Positions 31,323-46,983 of a DNA stretch of 64,000 bases are shown here, one piece after another (the stretch's first letter is position 1; every line of letters begins with the position of its first letter). The DNA comes from Rostrohypoxylon terebratum (taxonomy: Eukaryota > Ascomycota > Sordariomycetes > Xylariales > Hypoxylaceae): assembly GCA_022497145.1 (NCBI GenBank), contig MU385922.1, positions 1-64,000 on the forward strand, given 5' to 3'. The notes beneath the pieces are model-generated. The model was not told the origin of the DNA, made no database searches, and was given only the letters and a program-made list of their open reading frames with translations. The position numbers and the translations under genes were made by a program.

Positions 31323-33961
31323 ACTGAACGGATGACGAGACGCGAGAATCGGTTAGAAAGCATTGCGATATGAGAGAAGGTTAACTGAAAGCGTTCTGCA
31401 TTTGTGTTTAGCGTTCTTGCTTTGTTTGACGGGACAAGATATACCTATGGATATATTGAATGGTAATGTTGATGTCAGAGATACCCCTGATTCGTTATGC
31501 TCGAGGACTAGGACCTGGTTCTACAGAACTTATTAGGTTAATGTACAACCTTGGGCATCAAGGATAATTATTAATTCGGAAATTCATTCCACTTTGTGAC
31601 ATCGGTCGATGGGATATGTATATGATATGTGATCGAGTGATATTGGCTGTCACGTGTGAAAGTGAAGGTGAAATTTGTGTTATGGTCGATGCAATCGTGC
31701 ATTGCATAATAGTCGCGATATATTTCTGATGCTGGCTGATGATGGACGATGACGATTTGATGGATGCCCCTGGCGTGGGGTTACTTTGTAGGCTTTCCAT
31801 TGTTTTGTTCCCCGCCTCGAACGATTGGAACTTTGAGCTGGCAGGTCAACCCCTTTTGGAAGCGCCTCCTTTTCAAAGTACCTAGATAGAAGTACCTAGA
31901 CACATATAGTTTTGAGCTGTCAAACTTCCGGTGACGCGCAACGGCATCTCCCAACTGACGAATAGCATAGCAGGTTGTGTTTTCTCATTTTCGTGATGCC
32001 CAATGGTTTGCGTGCCCGAGCCTTCGATTTCCAAGCTGTTTATGTCGTAATGTAAAGAATGAAAATATCAAACATTGCTGATACCGTTCTGTGCGAACCG
32101 GAGCTTTGTATCCTGCATCCACACAGCGATCTTTTCCGATCTCGTCTTATATTGCAGTTCTGTTAACCCCAGCCTGGAGCTACTATCTGTATGTGCAGGT
32201 ATGTTTTGACATTTGATACATACTTGTAGATGACTGAAATATGAGTAAAAAAGCTGAAAATGGATGTACTGAGGTATTGATGTTGAGCGATGAAAAGATA
32301 GTCATCATCGTCATCACACCTCGGCACTCTCTGACAGACAATTTCAGAGTGACGATGTATACAGCAAATGCGTTGGCACCTAGTATCAGGACATGACAGT
32401 TAGACCTGGGTAGATAACATATATTACCTGCCTGTTTCTCGTACTCTTCGTCACACGCGGCCGGACAAGACCTAAGTAACTAAGGTCGCTCAAAGTATCC
32501 TGGGTTACCTGGTAAACCGTGGACTGATGACACACAGACGGCCGACACCGACAAAACAAATCGGTAAAGTGCCATTTCATGCTTCATGTGTTAGGTGTGC
32601 GCCACCTTTTCGGTCAAAATGGTCTTATCAGAACTGGCATTATGGTGTATTAAGTACATTTTGTCGTAAGTAATACCTACTAGGTAGTAGGTAGTAGATG
32701 TAGTTGTATTTGTTTTAGTTTTCGTTTTCACGAAACGATACTAGAATATATGTAATAATTATAATTTATGTATGACTAACATGAACTTACTGGCGTGGAA
32801 GTCATAACCGTTATATCAACGTTGTACCTACCCGAGACTACCGTCAGGTTCAAATGATATCGGCAACAGCTAGGACTACTGTATTGTACCTACCAGGCAG
32901 CCAGGTACCTAGTAGGTCCTAGGCCTCCCATCCAATGATCCCATCCTTCTAGTCCTACACAAGCATGGGCGAGTAGAGTGGGGTATAAACACAGACCACC
33001 TAACTCAACTTTATTCAGTTGCGCCCGCCCGCATCATCCATGCGAGACACAAAACCCCGCCATCATACAAAAGTTACAGAAGTTACATACTACAAAAAAA
33101 ATATACAAAGGCACAGGTGTAAACTTGTAGCGTGTCCTGGTGCAGCGTCAACCGGTGCTAAGTTCGAAATTGCCTCCTGAGCCTTTTGAGCCTTCCGTAC
33201 CTACCTGCACCTCAAACATCTTTCTCGACATTGACATTGGCATTGGCATTGACACTGGCACTGGCACTGACGACATCGCACTATTCATTTAATCATCCCG
33301 CTCGGCCAAACTTTCACCTACCACTGCCACCAAAAACACTTCCAAATACCTCCAGGGCTACGGTCCTACCGACTACATACCCAACTCTAGGCGGCTACCG
33401 TACCGAACTTACCCAACTCTTACCCGCACCACATTCCGACAACGTGCAACTAGTAGCAACTAGCAACTAGCAACTTTACAACTTTACAACCTGCCAATCC
33501 CAACCGCGCTTGTCTATACCGTTATACCGTTATACCGCTATACTCTTATCAATCTTCCTATTGACCGTCGCAAGCTCACGTTCACGTTCACCCTCACGTC
33601 CAACGTTTCTTGTGTAAGGGGACTGTTATGTGTCGGGTTGGTTTGAAGTGAGAAGAGTAGTAAATAATCAGTAGTCGTTAAGAGTTGTTCTTTTTTCTTT
33701 TTTTCTCTTTTTTTTTGTTGGTGAGAAACGATAGCGGTTCTATTCAAGTCCTAGGTATCGAGGTCCTATCGAGGTCCTTAAAGGCTTAGGTATCCAGCTG
33801 GAGGTCCCGATCCGCGGTCTTGTCTAGCTTTATCTTGGGTCGCTCCGCATTTCTTGTGTCCTTTCTTCTCCTCCACTCAATAACATACACCATCCACACC
33901 ACAACAAAAAGTCTCACCATCTCCGGTCCCGCGCGTGACGACGCGCAACCTATCGTCCACC
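31323..33961. other. Long intergenic region upstream of PKC1
   Basis: No gene was found in 2.6 kb. The right half looks like an extended promoter and leader for PKC1: a TATAAAC word at about 32983, a run of GACATTGGCATT-type repeats at 33230-33270, CAACTAG repeats at 33450-33475, and T-rich and CTT-rich tracts at 33690-33720. Frames here start with TTG or CTG and have no domains. Confidence 0.5.
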
Positions 33962-37891
<3,930 letters not shown>

Positions 37892-38618
37892 TTACCCTGG
37901 GCCGAGGTGTCTAAGAATTCATCGGGCGGTGAACGTAGGAAGATGAGGAGATGAGTGGGGATTTGCCAATCGTTCTTGTTAAGCTATAGGAACCGCGAAC
38001 GGAGGCGAGGTGTTCTGCTTAGTTCGAGGCGCATATTGAACCAAAAGAGGCCTGTTTTGCAGGTCTCGTCGATTTGTCACCGAAAATACCAAGGGCCTTC
38101 GGGCCCACCGGGGACACATTACATAGAGGCGTTTCGCGTGAAATTGTCATTCGCTGGGCGAATCTTTCGAACCAAAAAGCAAGCAAGCAGGCGGATGGAT
38201 AACCCCCGTTCGAACACCTTTTCTAGGATTCGTCGAGGAGTGGCATACCAGATGCTGTCGCGCAGTTTACCCCGGCATTATACTAGTTTGCCTCTGTTAA
38301 TTAGACCAGTTGATAATGCAACCATCACCCTTCTTTTCCGCGTTAGACGTTGCTTATACTATATCCACCCCGATTATACCACACAAAACACGCATGAGAT
38401 GGGGACGAGAGAGCGAGAAAGAGAATGAGGAAGAGAAAGAGAGAGAAAGAGAAATTGGGTATCGTAATGTTTTTATTATACAATGTAGTATCCCTAGGAG
38501 TGTTTTTTTATAACAATACGTACACGGATCCCAATCGGACCATAGATGGCGGTCTTCTATATATATATATATATATTCTAATGCTCCGTATGCCATGTTC
38601 ACATGCCTTTCGTTTCCC
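37892..38618. other. Convergent spacer with a TA repeat
   Basis: 3' flanks of PKC1 (+) and SHE9 (-). It contains a purine-rich GAGAAAGAGA tract at 38405-38455 and an (AT)n run at about 38558-38576. No gene was seen. Confidence 0.6.
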
Positions 38619-40103
38619 TCATGTCCTTCGGATCAGAAGGATAGTCGCTATGGTGCCTACGACCGCGGCACCGGCGGCGGCGCTCTCGAGCGCTAGTATG
38701 GATACGTCCCGTACCTTGATGAATACCTTCCTATCACTCGATAGCTCGGCGTAGATGGCCTTCCACCACTCCGGGTCCGAGAGGGTTTCCTTCCACGGTA
38801 CCTTGGGCGGCATGTCTATCCTTATAAAAGTCGGGATTCCGTCCGTTTCTGTCGTCGTTGTCGTCGGCTGGCTCTGCTCCCTTTCAGTAGTAGTAGCAGC
38901 CTCAGCCGTGACCGCGGCCGCGGCCGCAGCAGCAGCCTGCTCCTCCTTCCTCCTCAAGCTCTCAATCTCAGCCTCCTGCCTCCTAATCTCCCTCTCCAAC
39001 CGCCTCTCCTCCTCCATCGCCTCGCGCACCTTCTCCTCGAACCCCTTGACCAACCTCCTCCGCCGCCACGGCTCAGCGCCGAACTGCAGGACGAGGAAGA
39101 GCAGGATATTGACGCCCATGAGGCCCCAGGTGCCCCAGGTGCTCATGCGGCGGATCTTGTCGCTCCATATCTGCTCCTCGTGGTAGCGCGACAGGATTCC
39201 GGCGCTGAGCTCGCGGCCCAGCCTCTCGGCCTCGCGCTCCGCCTCCTCGAGCTCGGCCGCCTTCTCGATGACGCTGGCCTCCAGCTCGTAGTCCTGCCGG
39301 TACAGCGCGGTGAAGCGCTCGAAGTCGCCCGGGGTCCAGGTCTTCTGGCGCGCCAGCAGCGTCGTGACTTCGCGCTGCGTGGCGGCGCGCGAGGATACCG
39401 CCGTCTTGTAGGCGTGCCGCGCGGCGTGCAGGTTCGATTGCGCGGCTAGGAGGGAGGTTTCCAGGGCTGAGATCTGCTGCTTTAGCACTTCGATCCCGGA
39501 GTACCCCGTCAGGTCGTTGATGCGTTGGGAGGCGGCGAAGAGAGTCGTTTGCGCGCGGTCCATGAATGCGGAGAGCTGCTGGTTTATGTGCGAGCGGCGG
39601 GAGTTTTGGGTCGAGGGCAGGTCGGGGTTAGGCGGCGGGGACGAGGTGGAGGTGGAGGTTGAGGTTGAGGTTGAGGCTGAAGCGGTGGAGGAATCCGGAG
39701 GTGGTGATGGTGATGAGGGCGATGGCGGTGGTTGAAGTGGATGATGTGGGTGAGGCGTCGGTTCCGGATTGGGTGGTGGAGGAGTTTTTGCCGGCTCTTG
39801 TTGTGGTGGGGGTTCTGGAGGGGAGCCGGGAGGGGGAAAATGGAAAACCAGAGGTTCACGCTGTTCGGGAGATGCATCTCTCTCCTTCTGGTCATTGCCA
39901 TTGGGAGGTTTAGGGGGGCCGGAGGAGGAAAACCGCAGGTGTATTCGGTGCAGGTCCAGGACCTGGCCGTACCGGCAGCTGGAGCATACCGAGGTAGACG
40001 GCCGGCTTGGGACGAAGTTCCTTCTCGATTGAGGAGCCAATTGATCGAAAAAGAACCGACGACCAGGCCCGAACATGGGCTTCAGGGCCCGAGAAGTCGA
40101 CAT
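38619..40103 (-). CDS. SHE9: Mitochondrial inner-membrane protein She9/Mdm33
   Basis: Single exon on the minus strand, 494 aa. An Arg-rich mitochondrial presequence (about 1-60: RALKPMFGPGRRFFFDQLAPQSRRNF) is followed by a long Pro/Ser/Thr-rich segment (70-170). The conserved She9/Mdm33 core starts near 175 with NQQLSAFMDRAQTTLF and INDLTGYSGIEVLKQQI, continues through a long coiled coil (QKTWTPGDFERFTALYRQDYELEASV...), then TM1 (TWGLMGVNILLFLVLQFGAEPW). A Glu/Arg/Ala-rich coiled coil and a second C-terminal TM (AAGAAVVGTIATILLIRR) follow. In yeast Mdm33 faces the matrix with its coiled coils and is required for normal mitochondrial inner-membrane fission and shape. Its promoter lies in the spacer shared with the phosphatase gene. 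Confidence 0.92.
   Translation of the reverse strand: MSTSRALKPMFGPGRRFFFDQLAPQSRRNFVPSRPSTSVCSSCRYGQVLDLHRIHLRFSSSGPPKPPNGNDQKERDASPEQREPLVFHFPPPGSPPEPPPQQEPAKTPPPPNPEPTPHPHHPLQPPPSPSSPSPPPDSSTASASTSTSTSTSTSSPPPNPDLPSTQNSRRSHINQQLSAFMDRAQTTLFAASQRINDLTGYSGIEVLKQQISALETSLLAAQSNLHAARHAYKTAVSSRAATQREVTTLLARQKTWTPGDFERFTALYRQDYELEASVIEKAAELEEAEREAERLGRELSAGILSRYHEEQIWSDKIRRMSTWGTWGLMGVNILLFLVLQFGAEPWRRRRLVKGFEEKVREAMEEERRLEREIRRQEAEIESLRRKEEQAAAAAAAAVTAEAATTTEREQSQPTTTTTETDGIPTFIRIDMPPKVPWKETLSDPEWWKAIYAELSSDRKVFIKVRDVSILALESAAAGAAVVGTIATILLIRRT
39645..39684 (-). repeat. Hexanucleotide-type repeat in the SHE9 linker
   Basis: Tandem GAGGTG/GAGGTT units on the plus strand encode the Ser/Thr-rich alternating run between the presequence and the conserved core of the minus-strand protein. 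Confidence 0.6.
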
Positions 40104-40837
40104 CGAGGCGGTCAGGAAGGGCGGGTTAAGGGGGGAAAAGGGGGGGGATAGCCCTTTTTTTTCCCTCGAATTGCGCGAAATCTAGACGGGTGAGCGTAGT
40201 AGGACAAGAAGCAGGATTGGATATGACGCTGCTTAGTCCGGAGAGAAGGACAAGGTTGCTGTGATTGTTAGAAGGAAAAAAAAAAGAAAGAGGCCGGGGA
40301 ATATCCGGCCACCGCCCTGTCGGGATAAGGCACGAAAAGCACGATCCCAGCTGCCAACCCGCCTGCCCGCCTGCCCGCCTACAAGAAATAGATTATACTT
40401 GCCAAGAAGCGCTAATAAGCCTCAGTGGGGGGGTTTCCATTTTAGCAGAAAAAGCATCGCCGATCGTCAACAAATTTGATGGAGGGGGAAGGAGTTAGGG
40501 AGGGGTGAAAAAACTGCCCCGCGGATCGCTCTTGTTTGACGCATGTGTTTGGTGTCGGTGTTAGTATTGGCGTGGGTCAGACCCTTGAACCTTACATTCT
40601 CTGCATTTTCAGCAATTTTTGTCCAACCTTTTTCCTATTTTCGCTCATCCCTCCCTTTCACTAGTATCTCCGGTATCATATGTAGTATCATATGTAGTAT
40701 CATATCTATACCAATCCTTACCTAGCACCTACCTGTCTGTGTTATTCCTGCATCACGACCTCTCTTCTCCAAAGTTTGCTCGAGGCAAGATAACGCAAGG
40801 CAAGTCTGTCAGCAGTTCAAATCAGTCATCTGGTGTG

Positions 40838-40845
40838 TGACGTCA
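40838..40845. promoter_or_regulatory. CRE (ATF/CREB) site TGACGTCA
   Basis: A perfect TGACGTCA palindrome, extended to GTGACGTCAC, lies 170 bp upstream of the Pyp1-like phosphatase ATG and 735 bp upstream of SHE9. This is the consensus site of fungal Atf1/Sko1-type bZIP factors used in osmotic and oxidative stress. Binding is inferred. Confidence 0.5.
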
Positions 40846-40924
40846 CTCCTTTTCTGCTTTTTTAACGAGGGTTGAGTTGCGTCAAAGTCCCTCATAAAGA
40901 TATAGATACAGCAAGGATATAGGA

Positions 40925-40932
40925 TATAAAAT
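40925..40932 (+). promoter_or_regulatory. Putative TATA box of the phosphatase gene
   Basis: TATAAAAT lies 82 bp upstream of the ATG at 41014, at a plausible distance for a short leader. It is 80 bp downstream of the CRE site. Confidence 0.45.
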
Positions 40933-41013
40933 ACCTAGAGAAACACGGACGAAATTGTTGAGATAAAATCACCACCAGATCACCAGATACAACATACCTA
41001 GGTCCTAGACATC

Positions 41014-42052
41014 ATGACTCAACAAAACAGCACTAACGGTGCAAGCGGCGCACTTCCCGCGCTGCGCACAAATCCCAAGGCCATCTTCTTCACCGACTTC
41101 GACGGCACAATCACGCTGCAGGACAGCAACGACTTCATGACCGACAACCTTGGCTTCGGCGTGGAGCTGCGGAAAAAGGGGAACCACGATGTCCTATTCG
41201 GGAAGCGCTCGTTCCGCGACAGCTTCCAGGAGATGATGGACAGCGTCAAGACCTCTTACGACCAATGCATTGCCACTTTACTCAAGAACGTTCAACTTGA
41301 TCCCTGTTTTGCGGAGTTCTTCAAATGGACCCGCGAGAACAACGTCCCCGTCGTTGTCCTGAGCGGTGGCATGCAGCCCATCATCCGCGCTCTGCTTGCT
41401 CACCTTGTCGGAGAGGACGCTGTTGAGCACATGCAAATCGTGAGCAACGATGTTCAACCCCGACCGGGAAAGAGCATCAACGAGGAGGACGGCTGGAACA
41501 TCAAGTACCACGATGACAGGTGAGTTGTCATGAGCCCCTTACCTTGGACTTGACCCCCTTTTCATTTTCGTGAACATATTCGTTATCCGTTTTTCTTCCA
41601 TAATTCCTCAAATTGTCGATGCAACCGATGAGGACGTGTATACATAAGTAGTTGTAGGATAGGTATCGAAAACATAACTAATAAATATCTCTTCCACTCT
41701 ACACAGTGACTTTGGACATGACAAGTCCCTCGAGATTAAACCTTATGCCGCCCTACCAGAGCGGCCTATAATGTTCTACGCCGGAGATGGCGTCTCTGAT
41801 CTTTCCGCGGCGAAAGAGACTGACTTGCTGTTCGCTAAGGCTGGAAGAGGTGAGAATTCTTTTTCTGTATTCTAAAGTGCCGAGGGGAATCAGAATAAAA
41901 CGGTAACTGACCAATTAGATCTCGTCACATACTGTGAAAACGAGAAGGTGCCCTTCGTCACCTTCAACGATTTCTCCGACATCCACAAGGTCGTCGCTGA
42001 CGTAGTCGAGGGCAAGATCAGCGTTAAGGAAGCAGCAAAGGGAAGACTATAG
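41014..42052 (+). CDS. HAD-family phosphatase, yeast Pyp1 (YNL010W)-like
   Basis: Three exons, 41014-41519, 41707-41849 and 41919-42052, give 260 aa. The HAD motifs are in order: motif I FFTDFDGTITLQDSND (nucleophile Asp and acid Asp of DFDGT, residues about 29-31), motif II VVLSGGMQPII, a Lys in GHDKS, and motif III/IV MFYAGDGVSDLSAAKETDLLFAK. It fits the fungal YNL010W family along its length, including LGFGVELRK, IVSNDV and GRDLVTYC. The yeast member Pyp1 has been described as a polyol (sugar-alcohol) phosphatase of the cytosol. The first 20 residues are a variable, hydrophilic extension. Intron 1 is long for this window (187 nt). A CRE site upstream would fit osmotic control of polyol metabolism, which is inference. 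Confidence 0.87.
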
Positions 42053-42602
42053 ATTTAGGCATCGTAGAACTAGACGGGCGGAAACCCCTTTTTTCTCTAA
42101 TCCATAGAGGAAGCTACATCATTTCAGCCGCTCAAATTAGATAGCATAGTCTAGGCAGATTTCAAGTCTGCATAATAGATATTACCTCTATAGACGGATG
42201 CATAGTTAGTTAGACGGGCCATACAACCTCAAGGGTGAGCTAGTATCCATCAAGGACCTAGTCTCCGGGAACGAGCATGCCTTATTAGAGCCTTAGACAG
42301 TCACCACAATTGGTGAAATGAATCCATTATAAGATTCAATGAATGGATATTGTGATATAGCTCCGAAAAATAGGGAATGCCGTAGTCCTTACCCTGCTAC
42401 CTGGATAATCACTTACCTACAGCCATCCATAATAATCGGCCCCCTTTTCCCCCAAAACATCGACCTAGCCCGCCAAAGTAGGTTTTCTGTCAATAATAAA
42501 AAAGAAATACGCAAACTCCCTATAATTTCAAGAAAGTTTCGTTTCCATACCGTTCCACCCATTATTCCGTAGCGAAATTGACATTGTATTCCATTTTCCA
42601 TA
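42053..42602. other. Convergent spacer
   Basis: 3' flanks of the phosphatase (+) and MFS transporter (-) genes. A 77-codon frame at 42339-42572 has no features. No gene was seen. Confidence 0.55.
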
Positions 42603-44163
42603 TTACTCGGTCCTCTTCCTAACGTCGGGAAGCGCATACCAACATACTAGCATGGCCGCAAATAGGCCGATAGCAACAGGATGCATAATAAATGTGCCTA
42701 CGGCTTGGGCGAGGAGACCAGTGGTGAACGGAGCCATGGCACCACCCGAACTACCAAAAGCACTGATAATCCCTATTCCGACGACCTGCTCGCGGCGAGA
42801 TAAGTTTCGCGTAAATACGGCGGCAGCGCAGGGATAAACGGGGCCAAGAAGCAATCCGACAATAGCCAATGATACGGCCTCACCGATAATGTTAGGAACT
42901 AGCCATACTAGAAGCTCGAAGACGGCGGCGCCGACGACGAGGAAATACACGAATAGCTTCTCTCCAATCCTGGAGCTGATAGGCGAAAGGCCGAACCGAC
43001 CGATCGTGATGCCAGCCCAGAAACCAGATGTCACGTATCCGACAGACGAAGGTTCGCCATTGCGGGCGGAGATCAAGAAAGAGATAACCCATCCGGAGAT
43101 CGATACCTCGGCTCCTTGGTATGCGAAGATGAGGATGGCTCCAAAAATAACGACCTTGGATTTAAAGGCGAGAAGCATCATGGACATATCGCCGTGCGAG
43201 CTAGTCTCTGCTAAGATGTTCGTCTCGACGCTACCGAGTTCTTTTTCATAATTCCAGAAGGACCATGTCGAGAAGCAAGTGTTGAACATGGCAAAGCCGA
43301 GGGTTATGAGGTAGTATCGGCTCCAAGAGGCGCCGCTGGACACAATGGCTGTCGCCACGAGGGGACCGATGATACCACCAACACCATAACTGCCGTGCAT
43401 AGCTCCTAGCATCGCCGTATTGTTACGCAGGTTCGCGCAAAACACATTTCCAATAGCTAGCTGAATAGCGCATCCAAAGCCGAGTAGGAAATAGGATATC
43501 GCCACCAGGGGGAATGGTGCCTTGCAGATAAAAGGGATGTACCCAATGCCCATACAGAACTGGGAGAAAGCGATAGTCTTGGCCCGCCCAAAACGTTGCC
43601 GGATCTGATCGACGAAGGGAGCCGCCATGATGAAGCCCATGGCATTGCCGATGAAAATAAGGGATACAACGGCGTATCCGATATTATAATCGCTGATAGT
43701 TTCACCATCATTAGTCTATGACTAATCCTTGCACATGCTCAATGGCGAGCAGGTGTTGACGGAATTGCACTCACGCTTCCATGTAAGGAATTAAAGCACC
43801 GGGCGCGGAATCAGTCAGACCAGCCATGATATTCTGGAGGCAGCATGACGCCAACCGAAATTTGTTCATGGGCGGATCATTTAAGCCTGGTAAGGCATCG
43901 ACAGCGTCCACTGGCTCTACCGATCTAACTGGCATTCCCGGGGCGGTCATCTCAAGATCAATCTCCTCTCGAGGAGTTGTGGCGGTAGAGGAATTGTTGT
44001 CATTGCGAGAGTATCGAAGAGATGTCAGCTCAATAGGGTCTTGCTGAGGAACAGCAGGATAAGTCCTAGATACCACTCTCTGAGGGGCCGCTGGGAGAGA
44101 ATGTTCGTGTGAGAGTGAGTTTGACTCGACCTGGACAAGAGTCGCAAATAACGTTGACTCCAT
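42603..44163 (-). CDS. MFS transporter (fungal sugar/unknown-substrate type)
   Basis: Two exons on the minus strand, 44163-43775 and 43692-42603, give 492 aa. About 95 hydrophilic N-terminal residues precede the first membrane-proximal segment (LASCCLQNIMAGLTDSAPGALIPYMEADYNIGYAVVSLIFIGNAMGF). Twelve TM segments follow, including FVDQIRQRFGRAKTI (motif A-like, between TM2 and TM3) and the LGAMHGSYGVGGIIGPLVATA stretch. The second half has FWAGITIGRFGLSPISSRIGEK, the repeated motif A, and LLLGPVYPCAAAVFTRNL. The pattern resembles the fungal Bsc6/BypA group and the FucP-like branch rather than drug exporters, but the substrate is unknown. The intron has a GTGAGT donor; splicing joins GAAGC to C-GAT in frame. 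The spacer upstream to the nitrilase is 1.5 kb. Confidence 0.85.
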
Positions 44164-45727
44164 TTTGGATATTTATCTCATTGCCTTAGGTAACCAAAAA
44201 CCTTGATGGCAAGGTGAAAACTGAATAAAAATATCTGGATAGATAGAGGAGGGAATGACAGAGGAATATGAAGGAGAAAGAAGACTGGGGTTTCTCCTGC
44301 TGATTATGAAAATTTCAATAGTGGTGTGGGAAACCTGCTGCTAAAGCATGGATGGTTTGGATGATTACCTACATGAACAAGGGAAATATACCTACTTAAC
44401 CCATAAAATGACGCTCAAGTAAAGAGTTCACGATCCTATCGGTGAGTTTGCTCTAGGGAACAGGCCAGTCACAGGCAGACCAGCATTCTCCTCATTCGTA
44501 ATCGAGAAAACCCAGGATTGGATTTCTGGGGTCTTATCTGCCAATCATGGCAGATCGTGACAGACAAAAAAAAAGTTCTTTCACCTAGCTCTACGGGATC
44601 CACTGCGATGACCGGAGACTGGGAAGAGCTGGAAGAGCTTCTAGTTCGCGAGCGGGGTTAGCGTGGCACGACACCACTATCTATCTAGTACTCATGCGGT
44701 TATGAAGTTCACAAGCCCATTCTTTGGAGCTAATGAGCTATGTTTCATATGTAGCGAGTGTTATTGGATGTCCACAAGCCCGTTTGCGGTTCTGTATGCA
44801 GGGTTGAGAAGTTGGGGATGAGATGATAAAAGAAGAGAAGAACTTATTTGGAGATGGTGTAATGTGTAAGTGAGGAGGGCGGAAGGAGGAAACTAATAAC
44901 TAACCTATCCAATTATGATAGCTCTGCCGGCTTAACGTCGGCGCTGGATAATCATCGGCCTACCCCACATTTCTAATAATGCCATAGAGAAAGGGGAGGG
45001 ATCTCCGACAATTCCCCTTCCCCTTCTTTTCTTCACGATGTTTATCCATGGATGTCACGACACAGATTTACGTATTGAGTTGGCAATTCCGTCATTATTT
45101 GTGTCTAATGAGGTATCTCCGAATCTTATTTAAAGTTGATAGGAGATTATGAGATAACCTTGGAAGTCCAAGACTCCAAGAATGATAAATCCTAACCCCT
45201 GAAATTGACAACTACTGAGTTTCTGCCCGTTTAACCATGTATATCCCATCCCATCCCATCCATATTGATATCAAAGCAACTTGACCGACTATTACCTCAA
45301 TATGAAATTTTAATTTTGCACAAACTACCTAGCTTCCCTCTTCCAAGTACGTTCAATTTTGAGTCATAGCCAATGTCTTCGTAAGTTCTGAGGTCTACAA
45401 AAATCGTACAGCCAAGCGCAGAACGGGGCCATTTTCCGTCCGATGAGTAGACGACAATCTCATGACTTTTTAACTGCTGCCCAATATATAAGCTTGATGG
45501 CTTGGCTAATGCAGGATAGCCCCTCGCCAATGGGCTTAGTATACGACGTACTCAGTCCAAAGCAATGACCTTTGCTATTATAGGTCCCATATACGATAGA
45601 TAACTCTCCAAGTTGGATACATAAATAATACACAAGACTCCATGGGTACTCTAGACATAAAACGAATGCAAAAACCATCTTCCAAACCTCCTTCACATAT
45701 TAGGTAGTTACTGCTAGAATTCTCCCC
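44164..45727. other. Divergent spacer, MFS transporter / nitrilase
   Basis: AT-rich, with frames of under 80 codons at 45297-45696 that have no domain. A CCATCCCATCC-type repeat lies at about 45246-45262. No gene was recognised. Confidence 0.55.
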
Positions 45728-46816
45728 ATGGCTTCGTTCAGAGTTGCGGTCATTCAGTCCGAGCCTGTTTGGCTCGATCTCAATGCGTCGGTCCAGAAAG
45801 CCATAGAGCTCATAGAAGAAGCCGCGAAGGGTGGTGCGAGGATCGTCGCTTTCTCAGAGTCATGGGTACCTGGGTATCCCGCGTGGATATGGTTCGTATC
45901 CAACATCGCGCGTCACGATTATCCCTTAGATATGTACTGACATATAAGTCATGATCATAGGGCCCGTCCTGTGGATTTTGAGCTCCAGACTAAGTACATC
46001 TACAACTCGCTGGCTATAGACTCAACGGAGATGGAGAAAATCAAAGATGCCGCTAAAAAACACTCTATCGCCGTGGTATTAGGGTTTTCGGAACGGAGCC
46101 CATCGAACAGCGTCTATATCGCACAGGCAATAATCTCACCGCAGGGCGAGCTCGTCTTACATAGACGCAAGGTCAAGCCGACCCATATGGAGCGCACTAT
46201 CTTCGGTGACGGCTCCGGAGATGATTTAACCAATGTCGCGGAACTTGACTTCGGCCCTCTGGTGGGCAAGATCAAAGTTGGGACTTTGGCATGCTGGGAG
46301 CATACTCAACCGTTACTCAAGTACCACACCATCACACAAGGCGAAGTGATTCATATCTCCATGTGGCCGTCAATAGACCCATCAACCGGCGTTGAACATC
46401 CAGGCTTATGGAGTATGACGGCAGATGGGTGCCAGAACCTGTCTCAAACGTATGCTATCGAAAGTGGCGCATACGTCTTGCATACCACAGCCGTGTGCAC
46501 TCAAGATGGTGTCAATGCAATGGGTACCCAGACTGGGATTGCTTGTTCAAAACCTGGCGGTGGCCATAGCTGTATCATCGGACCCGACGGAAGACGCTTA
46601 ACCCCACCGCTTGGGGATGGTAACCCCGAAACTCAAGGTATCGTGTACGGGGACTTGGACCTAAGTAAAGTGGTTGCGAATCGTGGCTTCCTGGATATCG
46701 TCGGCCACTACAGCAGACCTGATCTCTTATGGCTAGGCGTGGACAAGCAGCAAAAGAAAGTGGTTGTTCCCAACGTTGCCAGTAAGCAGCCAGAGCCGGG
46801 GCAGGAAAGCCACTGA
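45728..46816 (+). CDS. Nitrilase (carbon-nitrogen hydrolase)
   Basis: Two exons, 45728-45891 and 45961-46816, give 339 aa. The intron (69 nt) has a GTTCGT donor and a CTGAC branch point; joining restores [12 protein letters not shown], a typical nitrilase segment, whereas two other possible donors do not keep the frame. The catalytic Glu-Lys-Cys triad is visible: Glu44 in [11 protein letters not shown], Lys125 in [12 protein letters not shown] and Cys166 in [11 protein letters not shown]. Other family landmarks are [10 protein letters not shown], the HISMWPS loop and [13 protein letters not shown]. Enzymes of this branch hydrolyse nitriles to acids and ammonia (aliphatic, aromatic or cyanide-type substrates); the exact substrate cannot be read from sequence. 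Residues after 315 are Gln/Lys-rich and variable. Cytosolic; no signal peptide. Confidence 0.92.
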
Positions 46817-46983
46817 AATTAGCGGGGTATACTGCGCGGAATCATGTGAATTACCCTGGTGAACAAAACGAATGAGACTTGTATGTAGGGCGTTTCGTGG
46901 CTGAGTATAAGCAAATTACAATTATTCTATAAGGGGTATCTTAAGTATTTAGTAAAGTATGGGATACTTGGTATCTTTATCCC

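Larger units (their letters stand above)
40104..41013. other. Divergent promoter region, SHE9 / phosphatase
   Basis: A shared 0.9-kb upstream region. It contains a TATCATATGTAG triplicate at about 40675-40705, a perfect CRE palindrome at 40838-40845, a TATA box at 40925-40932 and a CCTAGG motif at 40995-41008. No gene was found; frames at 40261-40498 have no domain. Confidence 0.6.

Noticed and set aside
45892..45960. Nitrilase as broken because its first frame ends at TGA after 70 codons
   Set aside because: A 69-nt intron with GTTCGT donor and CTGAC branch point restores the [12 protein letters not shown] segment.
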